Shown piece by piece: positions 35,118 to 46,995 of a stretch of 64,000 nucleotides of DNA. Source of the stretch: Tolypeutes matacus. Lineage: Eukaryota; Chordata; Mammalia; Cingulata; Chlamyphoridae. Numbering within the stretch: the stretch's first letter is position 1; each line of letters opens with the position of its first letter. Below the pieces are notes generated by a model, which saw only the letters and a program-made list of their open reading frames with translations, ran no database searches and was not told where the DNA came from. Both the position numbers and the translations under genes were made by a program. The stretch covers positions 1,310,470-1,374,469 of the forward strand of contig JAKSZT010021121.1 of NCBI GenBank assembly GCA_026826555.1, given 5' to 3'.

Positions 35118-35927
35118 AATCCTTTCTGGGCATTGGGTGTTTCTTTTCCACTGGCCAGACTCCCAGCAAGATCATGGAGGAGTCAAGAGAAAGATGAGAA
35201 TTTCCTATATTATGGACTGAGGAGGAGAAGCCCAAAGATGTTGATTGACTTGACCACTCAGCCAGAAAGGGGTGACGTGAGGTTTAGCAAAAAAAGTCAG
35301 GCCATTTCCTCACTCGATAGACACCCTTTACAATATATGAAATCCACATACCCCAGAAAAGAGGGCCCTCTCTTAGCCTGGGTTTAAACCCTGGCTTTAC
35401 CACATATGGACTGTTTCAAACAGCTCACTGCATCCATCCAATCCTCAGCTTCAAGAACTGGTATGAGAATGCCAGTTTGTGAGGCCAGAACTGGATCAGA
35501 GAATGGCTGTGAAGCCTTCTTGGAAATTGTCAAGCAAGAAGGGGGTCCTGATGCTAGAATTGTGAGGTGTCTCTCAGTCCATCCAAGGGAGACAGTGTTC
35601 TAGAGATAAAAATAGCTTTAAGGAGGTGGGGGCAGCTCACCAGGATATCTGGGCAGGATAAAAATAACCCTTAAGAACAGCCAGCTTCTTTCCTCCACTT
35701 TGGTATTCACCCGCAGTCTTCTGATCTCTTATTTGGTTTCCCAAGTCGACCTACCATCCCAGGCAAACAATCTTCCTTGTTCTGGGGCCAGGCGGGTGGC
35801 AAATATATTCCAAGTTCTGGGAGTAGAGACTTTGGAAGCAAGAAGTATGGGTCCCATCCCAGTTCTATTAACAACTTGCTGTGTGGCTCGAGGCAAGTCA
35901 TTTTCAGAGCCCATTTCTTCCTCTATA

Positions 35928-36127
35928 CAGCGCTGTCCAATAGAACTTTCTGCGAGAATAGAAATGTCCTTTACCTGCACTGTCCAATACAGTTCCTATT
36001 AGCCATAGATGGTTAGTGAGCTCCAAAATGTGTGACTGAGAAATTGAACTGTAAATTTTTTGAATTTTAAGGAATTTACATTCAAATAGTCACATGTGGC
36101 TAGGGGCGAACATATTGGACAGTGCAA
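35928..36127 (+). mobile_element. hAT-type MITE with inverted termini
   Basis: The left end CAGCGCTGTCCAATAGAAC pairs with the right end ATTGGACAGTGCA. The interior contains the usual TCACATGTGGCTAG. About 200 bases, non-coding. The flanking 8-mers are too diverged to call a duplication. Confidence 0.75.
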
Positions 36128-36529
36128 GTCTTTAAAATGAGGATGGGAAAAGGACCTGGCCCCTAGTCCTGGGGTGAGAAGGCTCAATAATGAATGTGTC
36201 CTTGAGTATCAACCCGGCTTACAGGGGATGCTTACTGGATGCTCTTCTTTCTCCTCTTATGCCCCCTTCAAATGTGGATTTGCAGGCATCCCTGAGCTGA
36301 GGAATCCTCCTTTGGGAATATGTTATGTCCTGTTGGAGACTGGCTGGGGTGGTAGGTGGAGAGGGGCCATTGGGAGCGCCTATGACAGGAGGGCTGGGAG
36401 ATTAGGGAGCACGTCCAAAGCAGATGACAAGGCCAGGTCTGAGGAGGACAAAATGGCCCTTCTCACCTCTGAAGTTGCTGAAAAGAGGTTCATCTTAGAA
36501 ATTCCTTTTCTTTGCAGAGAGGTGGTTAA

Positions 36530-36760
36530 GCTCATAGGCTCTAGAAAGAGATGGTTCCAGATTAGAATTCTAGTTCTATCACTTACCAGCTGTGTGACTT
36601 TGAGCAAGTTGCCCTACCTCTCTGTTTCTCATTTTTGAAATAGGTAGAACGATGCCTATACCTGAGGGATTTGTAAGCAATCAATGAGCTAATGTGTGTG
36701 AAACCCTTTGCAAAGGGCCCAGCACATATTAAATGCTTAAGAAATGGAAGCCATGGCCAA
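36530..36760 (+). repeat. MIR element
   Basis: TTCTAGTTCTATCACTTACC, AGCTGTGTGACTTTGAGCAA and GCACATATTAAATGCTTAAG in MIR order. Confidence 0.85.
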
Positions 36761-37544
36761 TCTTATAGAAATAGAGTCCATTAACCAATACCCCCTTGCC
36801 GGAGTCCAGGGAGATACCTGGGAAGCCAATGATACAGCACCCTAGAAGCCTCTTTGCTGGTGGTCCTCAGAGCAAGGAAGGGACCAGGTACAGGAACAAG
36901 CCCCTGATACTCTCAGATGGCAGATGACTCATGACATTGTAGATTTGGAAGTCATCCTGAAGTTTCCAGTATTTGAATCTCCTGTTCAGTGACACTACCA
37001 AATGGCAATATCCTCCATCCATCCCAAGACAGAAGCCTTGCTGCCTCTTAAAAGGTAGCTGGTACCAGTTATTAGAAAATCTCTCCCAGTATTTGAGGGA
37101 AGTCTGCCTCTCTGTGACTTTCCCTCCTTTGGCCCTAGAGCAGCCTCCACCTTCCAGATTCACCTAACTTCTATTGCTGCCCCAGGTTGCAGGTGCCTGC
37201 AAATTGGTTCTGTAAAAATGGCCAGCACAGGAGCTGGCCCACACATATCATAGGCAGAGTTCATCTTTGTTGAGTTCAAAGAGTTGAAACTCAAAAGCTG
37301 CCCCAGTTAAGATGCCTTTCATTGGTCTCACTTTGTGTGCAAAGGAACTGAGTGATTGGTTCATCCGTCTATTCATCCACTCACTCATTGGACAATAGGT
37401 ATTTAGCACCTACTCTATGCCAGGCACTCTGCTAAGACTTGGGCACACAGAAATGAATGCTACTCCTGAACTTCACAACCTTGTAAGGGAAACTGATAAA
37501 TCAAAGGCAATTCTAACAGTGTGATATGGGCTGTTAGGCCAGGG

Positions 37545-37730
37545 CCAGGGCGAGGGGAGTGAAGCATTTGCCTTGAGCACAAAATTTAACGGGGCACCAA
37601 AAAAAGTCAGTAATCAAGATAAATAATATTTTACTGCAATATATTTTAAAACAATGAATGCCAAAAACTTTCATGCTGAACAAAAGATCAAAATTTTACA
37701 TGAAGACAGGCTTGGTGTTACTGATTTTTC
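37545..37730 (+). repeat. Unclassified dispersed repeat, copy 1
   Basis: Aligns in the same orientation with 44725-44865. Shared core: AATATTTTACTGC... then ATCAAAATTTTACATGAAGA in this copy, against ATCAAAATCTTAAATAAAGA in the other. Both end in GACAGG. Confidence 0.6.
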
Positions 37731-38451
37731 CCTTTTGCTTCAGGTTCCAAAATGGCTTGACATGGCACTGTGCTATGGGAAAGTTTGAGGGCTGCTGTGG
37801 GGCCAGAAGAGGCACCTGACCCGGCCAGGGGTGTGCTGGAACTGGCTTGCACCTTGTGAACATCTCTTCCTGACTTTGCATTCAGGAACAGCCTGTTGGG
37901 AGATTGAAATAAACCGTAGTGGGAGTATTTGCACCATGGAAATTGGCAGATGCTAAAAACCAGGGCTTTCCCCACCCCTTTTCTGGAGAGCTGGTTGTTA
38001 ACTATTACCAGTATCTAAACTGTAGGTGGCAGTGGGGCCTTCAAGAAAGGTTTTCTAGAAAAGGAGATGCCTTCTGAATATTGCAGAATAAAAATCTAGA
38101 AAAAGCAAGAAAGAACGTTCCCCAGAGAAGGAATTCAATGTGCAAGGCAGCAGGAGAATGGAAACTGAAAGATGCTGAATATAGCTGGAATGTAGGACGT
38201 TGCAGAAGAAGGATGTTGCATGAACGCAGAAGAGGTCACATCCCAAAGTGACGCTCAGAGTTTGAGCAAGATATGGGTCTATGCTTTACGGGAGAGGTTG
38301 GAGGGCGACACTCTCTGCTTCAACACTCAACCAAGAACTTCAACCAAGTTCAACACTCTTCAAGTGCTTCATATGTATGAACTCATTTAATCCCAAGAAC
38401 ATATGTACAAGGTAGATACATTATTATGTCAATGTAAAAGATGAGTATGCT

Positions 38452-38897
38452 GGGGGTGGATGTGGCTCAGATGGTCGGGCGTCTGTCTCCCATATGGAGG
38501 GACCTGGGTTCGATCCCCGGGACCTCCTGGTAAAATAATATATATATATATAGAAGGCGCATGGGCTGCCAGGCTCTGTGTGCCGGTGAACCGCCAGGCC
38601 CCAGGAGCCATGCAGCAAGATAATGACATAACAGGAGAGAGACGCAGGGGAGAGACAAGACGAGATGCTTGGAAAACTCCAAAAACCAGGAACCGAGGTG
38701 GCGCAGGTGGCAGAACACCTCTCTCCTGCATCGGAGGTCTCCAGGATAGAATCCTGGTGAAGACTGGAGGAGGAGGATGAGAAGAGATGGCAGGAAACAG
38801 ACACAGAGAATTGCCCAGCGAATGGACACAAAACAGCAAATGGGGAGGGGGGTGTTTAAAATGGATAAAGTAAATAAATAAATCTTAAAAAAAAAAA
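38452..38897 (+). mobile_element. Dimeric tRNA-derived SINE (xenarthran DAS-like), second copy
   Basis: Left unit: GATGTGGCTCAGATGGTCGG and GGTTCGATCCCCGGG. Right unit: GAGGTGGCGCAGGTGGCAGA, then AGGATAGAATCC. The tail is TAAATAAATAAATC plus poly(A). A target-site duplication is present: AAAAGATGAGTATGCT (38436-38451) against AAAAGATGAATATGCT (38898-38913). It is colinear with 4925-5394. A short (TA)n lies between the units at about 38538-38551. Confidence 0.9.
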
Positions 38898-39829
38898 AAA
38901 AGATGAATATGCTACCAAGACCCCGTGGCTAGGGATTTGAACTGGGCTTTGAACCCGGCAGCTTGCTGCTAGCCACTGCCCACACGGCCAGCCAGGACAG
39001 CAGGGCACAGGAGTGGGAAGCCCAGGGCAGCTACAGGAAACCTCATTAGCTTAAGGGGCATGTCAAGCCAAGACCAGCTGGATTTGAGCTGAAGGCTCAA
39101 CTTATAGGGACCGATGGATGAAGTTGGGAGGAAGGAAAAGCCACCAGGGAGGCACACATTCATTCTTCCCATTTCACAGATGTGGAAACAGGCTCTGAGA
39201 GGAAAAGGGAGTCGCCAAGTTCCCCACAGCTAATACAGGTTCCAGGAGTGACCGAAGCCCAGGGCTATCAATTTGGCCCCACCCTGCAGCCAGCCTCGGT
39301 GCTAGGCAGGCCTGGGGGTTCATATAAAATCACAACATTCTCAGGCTATCTAGATAGCAGAGGCTCCATATAAGAACCTGGTTGAGGAATTGCAGAAAAT
39401 ATGGATGAGGAGGCAGAGTGGTGCAAGCGGGGTTCCTCTGCCCTCACTTTGTGGTAGGAGAAGTACCCAAAGGCGTGGGCATTGGCCAGCTGTTCCCAGG
39501 ACTACCTGCTAGCAGGCTTGTAGCACATCGAGTGGTCTGAGCATGTGGTAATGAGGCAACCAAGATCTTGGAGTGAAGACTTCAGCTGGTGTGGGAGTGG
39601 GAAGGGAGATTATGACTTCCTGACGCTACGACTCCAACGTGTCTGGCAGCAGGTTTGCCACCAAGGAGGGATTTACTCGGGGTGGGGGGTGATCATGGAA
39701 CAAGGCATTGGACTGGATGAATTTCCACCTCTTTGAATTCACTCGGTGGCCACGAGCTGGCTCTGAGTGACGACTCTTTGGCTTGTGAAGGGACCCATCC
39801 CCTCTTACGTCTGCATGGGGCTGAACAGT

Positions 39830-39960
39830 GGACTTGGGGCCACCATTCTAGTCCCAGCTCTGTCACCTTCCTCCTGGGTGACCTTGGGCAAGGCCCTACC
39901 CTTTGGACTCGGTTTTCTCATCTTTAAACTAGGGATGCAGGTTTCTGTCCTGTCCTCTGT
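39830..39960 (+). repeat. MIR element, partial
   Basis: TCCTGGGTGACCTTGGGCAA and CTCGGTTTTCTCATCTTTAA. Confidence 0.7.
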
Positions 39961-40094
39961 GTGGGATTGTTCTGGGAATAACCTGAAGTGTGAATAGGGA
40001 GCTGTTTCATGCACTTTTGAGAACTATCTCCAGGGTGATTGTGACTGTCATTGTCATTATGATCCTCTGGCCCATCTGGTAGAGACTGAAGTTC

Positions 40095-40560
40095 CTGTTC
40101 CTCTGGCACATCACTCAAAGCTTTCAGCTGCCTGTGAAAGAAAACCCAACTAAAATTTGGCTTCAACAATGAGGGACACTATTATTTTGAGGAAAGGTAG
40201 GTCGAGGTACTTAATTCTGCATTTCAATAATCTCTTGAAGGACCTGGTTTCTTTCTGCCTTTCCTTTCTACCATCCTCGGCCCACTGGCCATGGTCCTCA
40301 GGCTTGTTGCCTCATGGTGGCAATATGGCTGCAGCCTCTTCAAGCGGCACTTCCTCGCCCAACAGTATCCAAAGAGAAGAAAGGGGCATGTTGCTGGCTT
40401 GTGCCTACTTTGATGTGTGAGGAAAACTTTCTCAGAAGACCCCAGCCTATCGAATTCCTCACACTTATACCTTAAGTTCACACTCAAACCCATCACTGGC
40501 CAGAGGAAGGAGACCACCAGGGTGGGCTTAGTGCAAGCAAGATGCAACACTTAAGGTTTG
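40095..40560. repeat. Unclassified mammalian repeat, copy 1
   Basis: Resembles 51585-52000 in order: TTGTTGCCTCATGGTGGCAATATGG here and TTGTTACCTCATGTGCACAATATGG there. In both, an AACAG/AACAT passage follows and then a CCAGTCACTGG/CCATCACTGGC passage. Possibly of DNA-transposon origin. Confidence 0.5.
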
Positions 40561-40709
40561 GGAGAGACCCAGTCTCCTCTGAAGGATGGGGCTGCTTCGA
40601 AGAGGGTAGACAAAGATGGAGTTCTGTGGGCATGGATGAAACAGAAGGGTCTGTCCCCTGTCCTGGAGATGTCCTAGGATGATGGTCAAGCAGCCCACAG
40701 GTTGGCCTC

Positions 40710-40740
40710 CTCTCCTCCCTCCCTTCCTTCCTTCCTTCAC
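40710..40740. repeat. (CCTT)n microsatellite
   Basis: CTCCCTCCCTTCCTTCCTTC and onward. Confidence 0.9.
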
Positions 40741-41079
40741 CTGAGGAGAGAATCCAGTGGAGAAGGGTGGGGAGGACATTTCAGGCAGGAGCAGTCACAG
40801 GAGCGGAGGCCTGAAAACTCCAAGCTCGTCAACTGCAGCTGCAAGGGGTGGTCCAGAACTCATGGCTAATGCCCTGTTTGCCGCAGCGGATTGTTCCCGG
40901 CACATGCTCAGGAGAGAGACCTGAGACCTGCCTGTGATGTGCTCTGCCACCTCGATCAGGTTTTCAATAGCTGGGCCACAGATCTCGCATGTGGAAAATG
41001 GGTCTAATTCTTCCAAGGATGACACCACGGGCTGAAGGACGGGAAGAAAGGTTTGGTGCTACACAGTCAGATGCAGCTG

Positions 41080-41235
41080 TGGGAGGCCCAACTTCTCACT
41101 CCAGTCCCAGCACTGACTCTGTGTAACCTGGAGAAGATCACGCACCCTGACTCTGAGCTTCAGTTTCCTTACCTGTAAAAGGAGCAAGTTGGGCTCCATG
41201 GCTCTAGGGGCCCTTGCAGGCCTGAGCTGAGTTTG
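41080..41235 (+). repeat. MIR element
   Basis: CTCTGAGCTTCAGTTTCCTT and ACCTGTAAAAGG, with the upstream GTGTAACCTGGAGAAGATCA in MIR order. Confidence 0.7.
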
Positions 41236-41579
41236 CTTAGTCTGGTTCAGGGTGGATCCCTGGAAAGTGGACTTTGGATATCTCGTAACCCTCCTCCAGC
41301 AGCCCCAGCCTTGCAGAAATAAACCCAGACTGGGGAGAGGAGAGAAGGGCCCAGGGGAGATAGTCTGGGGTGCCCAGCAATAGGCCTTGAAGGAAGTCTT
41401 GGCCTCAGTCCTCATTCCTCAGGGCTGGAGTCTTTGGGGGTCTCAGCAGCATCCAGGCTAGTGACACATGGCCCCCAGGCAGAGTCCAAGGGAAGGAAGC
41501 CACATGAGCTATGGCCCCGGCCAGCACTGGCTCCAGCCCTTGGGGAGAGAGACTGAGCTGGCATTGTCTGGAGGTGGTG

Positions 41580-41625
41580 GTGCACGTGTGTATGTGTGTT
41601 TGTGTGTATGTGTGTGTATGATGCT
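41580..41625. repeat. Imperfect (TG)n
   Basis: CACGTGTGTATGTGTGTTTG and onward to 41625. Confidence 0.88.
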
Positions 41626-41744
41626 AAAGATGCTGAAATACAGCTGTGAGCAGGGCAGAGTGGTCCCTGCCCTCAGGGAATGTGTGGTCTGCATACCGAT
41701 CGCATAATTATAGGAATTAAAAGTTGGCGGGGTAATTCCTGTTT

Positions 41745-42075
41745 TCTTTGCAGTTGTTGTCTCCCCAGGTTCTTCCACTGAACATGGCACACTTCCTCTC
41801 TCCTTTCAGGTCCTGCCCAAGTATCACCTCCTCAGAGAAGCCTTACCTGATGGTCCTCTTTAAAATAGCCCTTATCCCCATCACTCTCTAACCTCACTCC
41901 TTGACTGCTTTGTCTTCATAGGACTTAACACAACCTGGCATCACATAACAGACTTACTTGTGCATCTTCTGTTCCTTCATGAAGACAGATGCTTTCTGTT
42001 ATGTTCACTAATGTATCTGCAGCATCTAGAATTGCATCTGCCACGTGGCTGACAAATATTTATTAATGGATGAGG
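41745..42075 (+). mobile_element. L2 3' region
   Basis: CAGAGAAGCCTTACCTGATG, AGATGCTTTCTGTTATGTTC and GGCTGACAAATATTTATTAA follow L2 order. Non-coding relic. Confidence 0.8.
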
Positions 42076-42079
42076 GTCA

Positions 42080-44130
42080 TGACGTGGAAGGAGAGGGAGC
42101 AAGTGGCCAGGGGATTTAACCTGGTCTAATCTGGCATACTTTACTCTCATTCATGCATTCATTCATTCATGCATTCATTTATTTACACTTCCTGTGTGCC
42201 AGATAATGTGCGTTGTGCCCGAGTCTGAAAGAAAACATGGCAGCCCCTCACAGCAGGAGCCACAGTTTGTATTTGCCCGTGTCCAGTGCCCAGCTCAGGG
42301 TCTGATGCATCCTCTCCCTATTAGCTGGCTGACTATGGAATGAACAACTCTCTTATTAGACATCTACTGTGTGCATGTCCTAGGCTATGTGCTGTGCAGG
42401 TCCAACTATGAAAGAAAGACCAGTCCCAGTGTGCCCAGCAGTGCAGGGCACTGGGAAGATTGGGGGCTAGTGCCCAAGTCTTCCTCTCAGTTCCGCAGTA
42501 CCAGTTACACGGGTATGATCTGGCATGACTTCCTGATCCACATTATCTGTCTGTCTGTCACCTTGCTGGCCTCCTCCACCAGAGGACAGCAGGAAGCCCA
42601 GCCAGGTGCACAGCTCAGAAAATGTTTGGTAGATGAATCAGTGGGGATGGGGATTGATACCTGGGCAGGGTGCAAAGCTCTGTCCTGCAGTTTAAGACTT
42701 CATCAATCTATCAATTCATTCAGAAGCATTTACTGAGTATCTACTATGCATCTGCCATTGAGGCTATTGAGATAAACAGTTTTTCTTGAGGCAGATGTGC
42801 CTTAGAGAGCAACGGGTTCATGACTCATCTGCTTGGACAGTGAGCAAATTATGTGGCCCCTAAAAGTCCCCAGCAGGCCAGAATTCCTGTCCTCTTGCCT
42901 TGTCCCTGAGACATCCACGTGGGCTTGGCAGCCACTGTCCACCCAGTTCCCAGTCTCATTGCTTTCTAGAGAAGGCCTCCTTTTTGCTGACTAGTGAGTG
43001 CCTGGTTTCTACAAGGTGGGCAATTACTCAATGCCTTCCAGACCCAACTTCTGCGAAAACTTTGCATGCCCAGTCACTGGCTCTTGTCTCTTCCCTGGAA
43101 TTCTTATCAGTTTCTGTGTCCCTCTTTCCACCTGATCATGAGCTCCTGGAAGGCCACAAACCTGATTTTGCCTCTGCACTTGATAAAAATGCAGTTAGCC
43201 CTCACTAATGCTACACTGAATTGGAGTTATTGTTGCATAACAAACTCATAGACTCCCAAGCTTAAAGCGCCCTGCAGATAACCGTGTCTGATGCACCTAT
43301 TCTACAGGTGGGGAGAGTGAGGCCCTGGGAGGGGAACCCTCATCTGTCTGGGCTCCTGAGGGGTTTCCTGTGGCCCGTTGGGCTGCCCTCAGTGGAGCAG
43401 GGTTCCACCGAGATTTGTGGGTGAGATTCAGAAAGACCTTGGTGCTTAGCCACTGACCTGCTGCCTGACCTTTGGGGAAATGCATTCCAATGCCTGGAAA
43501 TGGCTCTGTGGCCAGTGAGTCATAAGGTGTCCCCCACGCAGTGTGGTGGGGAGAGTTGGGGAGATCCCCACTTCCCAGCCTCTTGGTGGCCACATGTTTA
43601 ATTTCAACACACCCAGTAGGATCCAAATGCTCCCTCCTCCTCCTGGGACACCCCCACCCCTTCTCTCCCCACTCCTTGGCCTGCTGGATGACTGGGCTGC
43701 AGCTCTTTGCTAGCATGCTTGCATTATCACTCTGTGATTGCAGGGGTTCTCCGTTACATGGTGGGTGTCAGACATCTCTCGACCAGACTATCTTGCCTAT
43801 GCCACGTTGCCAGGCGTGTCTTCAGTCCACATTACTGAAAAGTACAAGCCCAGAAGGAAGGACCATTTGTAAATTTCTTTGTCCCCACTTCCATTAGTGG
43901 CAACCCCACTTCTCCTGGAGCTTTGGTCAGGGGCTTACACACCACAGGAGTTCAATAAATAAATTTATTTAAATTGCCAATTGTTTGAGCATCTACTATG
44001 TCTCAGCCTCCATGCTGGGTGTGGGGACTCAGGGAAGGATCTGACAATGAAGACCCACATGATGTGTGCTACCAAATGGGTGCAGGCAGAGCTGCTAACC
44101 AGAGTCAGGCAAGATTTGAATTGTGCTTAA
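42080..44130. other. Gene-free sequence with old repeat scraps
   Basis: Several ATTCATTC-rich old repeat ends (42140-42200, 42700-42750) and an L2-like stretch at 43000-43190. No exon, RNA or promoter supported. Confidence 0.45.
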
Positions 44131-44132
44131 AT

Positions 44133-44349
44133 CAGGAGCTCTTAACAAGGGGTCCATGAGCTTGAATTGAAATAAACAAACAAACAAACAAAAAAAAAAA
44201 AACCCACATTATTCTTGTGGGGACATGTTGGTGTGGGTGTGATATATTTATTAAATAATACACAGGATAGTGTGGACTTAGTAAGGGGTCCGTGGTTTTC
44301 ACCTGACTGGCAAAGGGGTCCACGGAACAAAAAAGGTTAAGAACCCCTG
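44133..44349 (+). mobile_element. hAT-type MITE, second copy of the 25484 family
   Basis: Left end CAGGAGCTCTTAAC and right end GGTTAAGAACCCCTG. It aligns along its whole length with 25484-25676. An extra (CAAA)n/poly(A) expansion at 44172-44202 accounts for its greater length. The flanking 8-mers GCTTAAAT and GCCTAGAT agree at six of eight positions, a decayed target-site duplication. Confidence 0.85.
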
Positions 44350-44569
44350 GCCTAGATGGACAAGAGAGGCTGGGAGCAGGCAGAAATGGAGGTGAGAGGG
44401 GGTCCCTGGCAGGAAACGGCACGAGCAAAGGCCCAGAAGTAGCCCAGCTTGTCCAGAGCCTGAGTTCCAGCATTAAGGAGACTGGAAGTCAGGAGGTGGC
44501 ATGGGAAGCTGGGGAGGCTGGCCAGAATCAGCACAGAACCCCTTAAAGTTAAGACTGGAATCTTCCAGC

Positions 44570-44720
44570 TCAGATGCAGAAGGTAGGAGTCAGGCCACCT
44601 GGATTCAAATGTCCCCTCTACCACTTACCAGCTTAGTGATCTCAGGAAATTTACTTCCTCCTCTGAAAATCGGGGTAATAATGGGCCTCCCTCAAACGGT
44701 GGTGCTTAGCACAGAGCCTG
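44570..44720 (+). repeat. MIR element, partial
   Basis: CACCTGGATTCAAATGTCCC, CTACCACTTACCAGCTTAGT and the following text in MIR order. Confidence 0.75.
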
Positions 44721-44724
44721 GCAG

Positions 44725-44865
44725 GGCCCCAAATACAAGGGGGCCGCAAACCAACTCAGGAATGAGGATTCACACTATTTTAATGCGTATTTTCAAAAAC
44801 TCGAAATTAATGCAATCAGCGATGAGCGAAATATCAAAATCTTAAATAAAGACAGGATCCTCGTG
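44725..44865 (+). repeat. Unclassified dispersed repeat, copy 2
   Basis: Partner of 37545-37730. It shares the ATTTTAATGC/ATTTTACTGC core and an AAATAAAGACAGG-type end. Abuts a hAT relic on the right. Confidence 0.55.
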
Positions 44866-44896
44866 GGCCAAAGCATGCAGCTCATTAAACATTAAC

Positions 44897-45046
44897 TGAT
44901 CGCACCACGGACTTCTGAAAACCTGAGAAAAACCCTGACCCCTCTCCCCAGAAGAATGCACCGACACGCACAACTGGTGCCCAGTTTTGGGGTGCATCTG
45001 CATTCCCCGGGGCTCGTCCACGTGGAGGTTAAGAACCCCGGTTCTC
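44897..45046. mobile_element. Degenerate hAT-type MITE relic
   Basis: CTGACCCCTCTCCCCAGAAG, GAATGCACCGACACGCACAA and the right end GAGGTTAAGAACCCCGG match a common hAT-derived element. The left terminus is eroded. It lies at the upstream edge of the CpG island. Confidence 0.55.
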
Positions 45047-45734
45047 CGTGAAGAGTGTGGGGTTCTGCGCGCCATCCAGCCGCCTGCCTGCTCCCCAGCA
45101 CCTCGCAGGACCTCGCTCCTGGCAGCAGTGGGTGCTCTGCCCCCTGCAGGAAGCAGCGCACAGCTCTGCGGCTTCTCCACTACCACCACCCCCGCCCCCG
45201 CCCTCCGGCCTGGGACTTTTCCTAAAGTTTGCTGAAACCAGACACCTTGCCCGCCCGAGCCCGCGTGCAGCCACTGTTTAAAAGGCCGCTTTCAGAGCCC
45301 CCTCCCCGCCCCCAGCGGAGACTTCAAAAGGCCGGGCGGGCGCCGCGGCCACAGCACCTATGAGCCGCCCCCCGCGTCCAGATCCCGCGCTGGAGCCTGA
45401 GCACGCAGAGCAGCCGCAGGGCGAGCGCAGGCTGACCCTGCCGGCGGCGCAGCCCGGCGCTCCCATGCCCCTCCCCGCGCCACTGCGCTCCGCGCGCCCG
45501 CGCCGCGTTTAGGGAAGGGGACCCCGCACCCCCGCCCCCGCGCCCGCGCCCGGGGCTGCGGGGACCCATGAATGCAAATGCCGTTAGGCGCCCGAGGAAG
45601 GACCGACCGGCCGGCTTTGCACCTCGGGACCCTGTAAGTGCTTAGGGTTCCCTGGAGCTCTGGGGGTACCGCGATGTGAGCGTAAAGGTGTGCATGCCTG
45701 GCGGGGGGGTTAGGATACACGCGCGGGGAGTGAG

Positions 45735-46110
45735 CGTGTGTGTGTGTGTGCACGCGTGAGGAAGGCACTCGCGGAGGGCTGTGTGCTCATGGGGGAGTGC
45801 GTGCATGTGTGCACTTGGGAAGTGTACGTGGGGCTGCGTGCACGTGCGGGTGTGCATTCGCTGTGCGCGGGGGGTGGGGGGCACGTGAATGGGATCTGGC
45901 CAGGCTAGTGTGCACTGGTGCATGTGGAGGCACCCGTGTGCTTGGGTTTGCGTGTGGAGTCCGGGTGTGCGCCCGAGTGCAGACACCCCAGGGTGTGTGT
46001 TGTGTGAGTCCACGAGCGCGTCGCTATGCCTGCATGTGAATGAGTATGAGCGTGTGTCCGAGTCTGGGGTGAGTGTGAGTGTGTGTTTGTGTGTGCGCGC
46101 GCGCACCGGT
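45735..46110. repeat. Alternating purine-pyrimidine tract, (GT)/(GC)-rich
   Basis: Nearly 380 bases of imperfect GTGTGC, GCGC and CACGTG alternation. It starts near GTGTGTGTGTGTGCACGCGT and ends near GTGTGTGCGCGCGCGCACCG. Such sequence is prone to Z-DNA. It lies 1.1-1.5 kb before the start codon. Confidence 0.85.
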
Positions 46111-46995
46111 GAATGCGTGTAAAGTCTGTTTGACGTGAACGTTTGCGGAGGTGGAGGCGGACGGGTTTTCTGGTGTCTGGGCTCGGATGGGGACTGCGGG
46201 TGTGCGGCTTTTCCCGCGTGTTTGCGGCGGTTCTGCGCTCCGGTGTAAGAGCTGGGGGACGCTTTCGCCAAGGGAGAGGCGAGAGGAGGGTGACTAACAT
46301 TTACGTGCCCAGGAAAGTCTGTTTTCCAGGACGCTCTGAATCTGGGAGGGGCAATCGCGGGGCAGGGTGGGGTTATGACACTACTAGTTGTAACGGGAGT
46401 CCAGGCGCCAGTCCTTCTCCCGGCTCCCCTGGAGCTCCCAGGTTCCTTTCAGAAGGAAAATCTGTCCCTTTCCAGCACCCTCGCCCTCCAACTCGGGGAC
46501 AAAGTCTCGCAAGACCGCAGTCCTGAATTCAGAACTGTGACCAGCCCGCTGTGCAGCCTTGGCCAAGCCCTTCCTCCCTGTGAATCTCAGTTTCCCCATC
46601 TTTCCGAGGTTGGGGGGTGGGGTAGGTGTCCTAACGGGGCCGTCAGGGGCTGTGCCTCCGGCTGCGGCCGGCGGGGGGCAGCAGGGGGCAGCACAGGGCG
46701 TCTCGGAGCGGGGAGGAGGGAAGGTGGAGAGCTGCCGCGGGCCGAGACTTTAAATCGCCTTCATTTCCCCCAAATCCTTCCTTTTCCTCTCCTCCCCCTG
46801 GCCGGCGGGGAGGCAGCTTCCACCGCCCACCGCGCGCCCTCGCCTGGCCTTGCTCTGCCTCCAGGGACCGCCAGCAGCCCGCCTCCAAAAGTTTGATCAT
46901 CTCTCTCTCTCTCTTTCCCTGCTGCTGCTCCTTTTCGGTGGAAGCAGAAAAAAGAGCGAGGCAGGAGCGAGCGCGGCGCCCGGACTCCTGGGACC

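Noticed and set aside
45642..46271. 209-codon minus-strand frame rich in His and Thr
   Set aside because: Produced by the GTGT/GCGC alternating tract. No protein-like composition.
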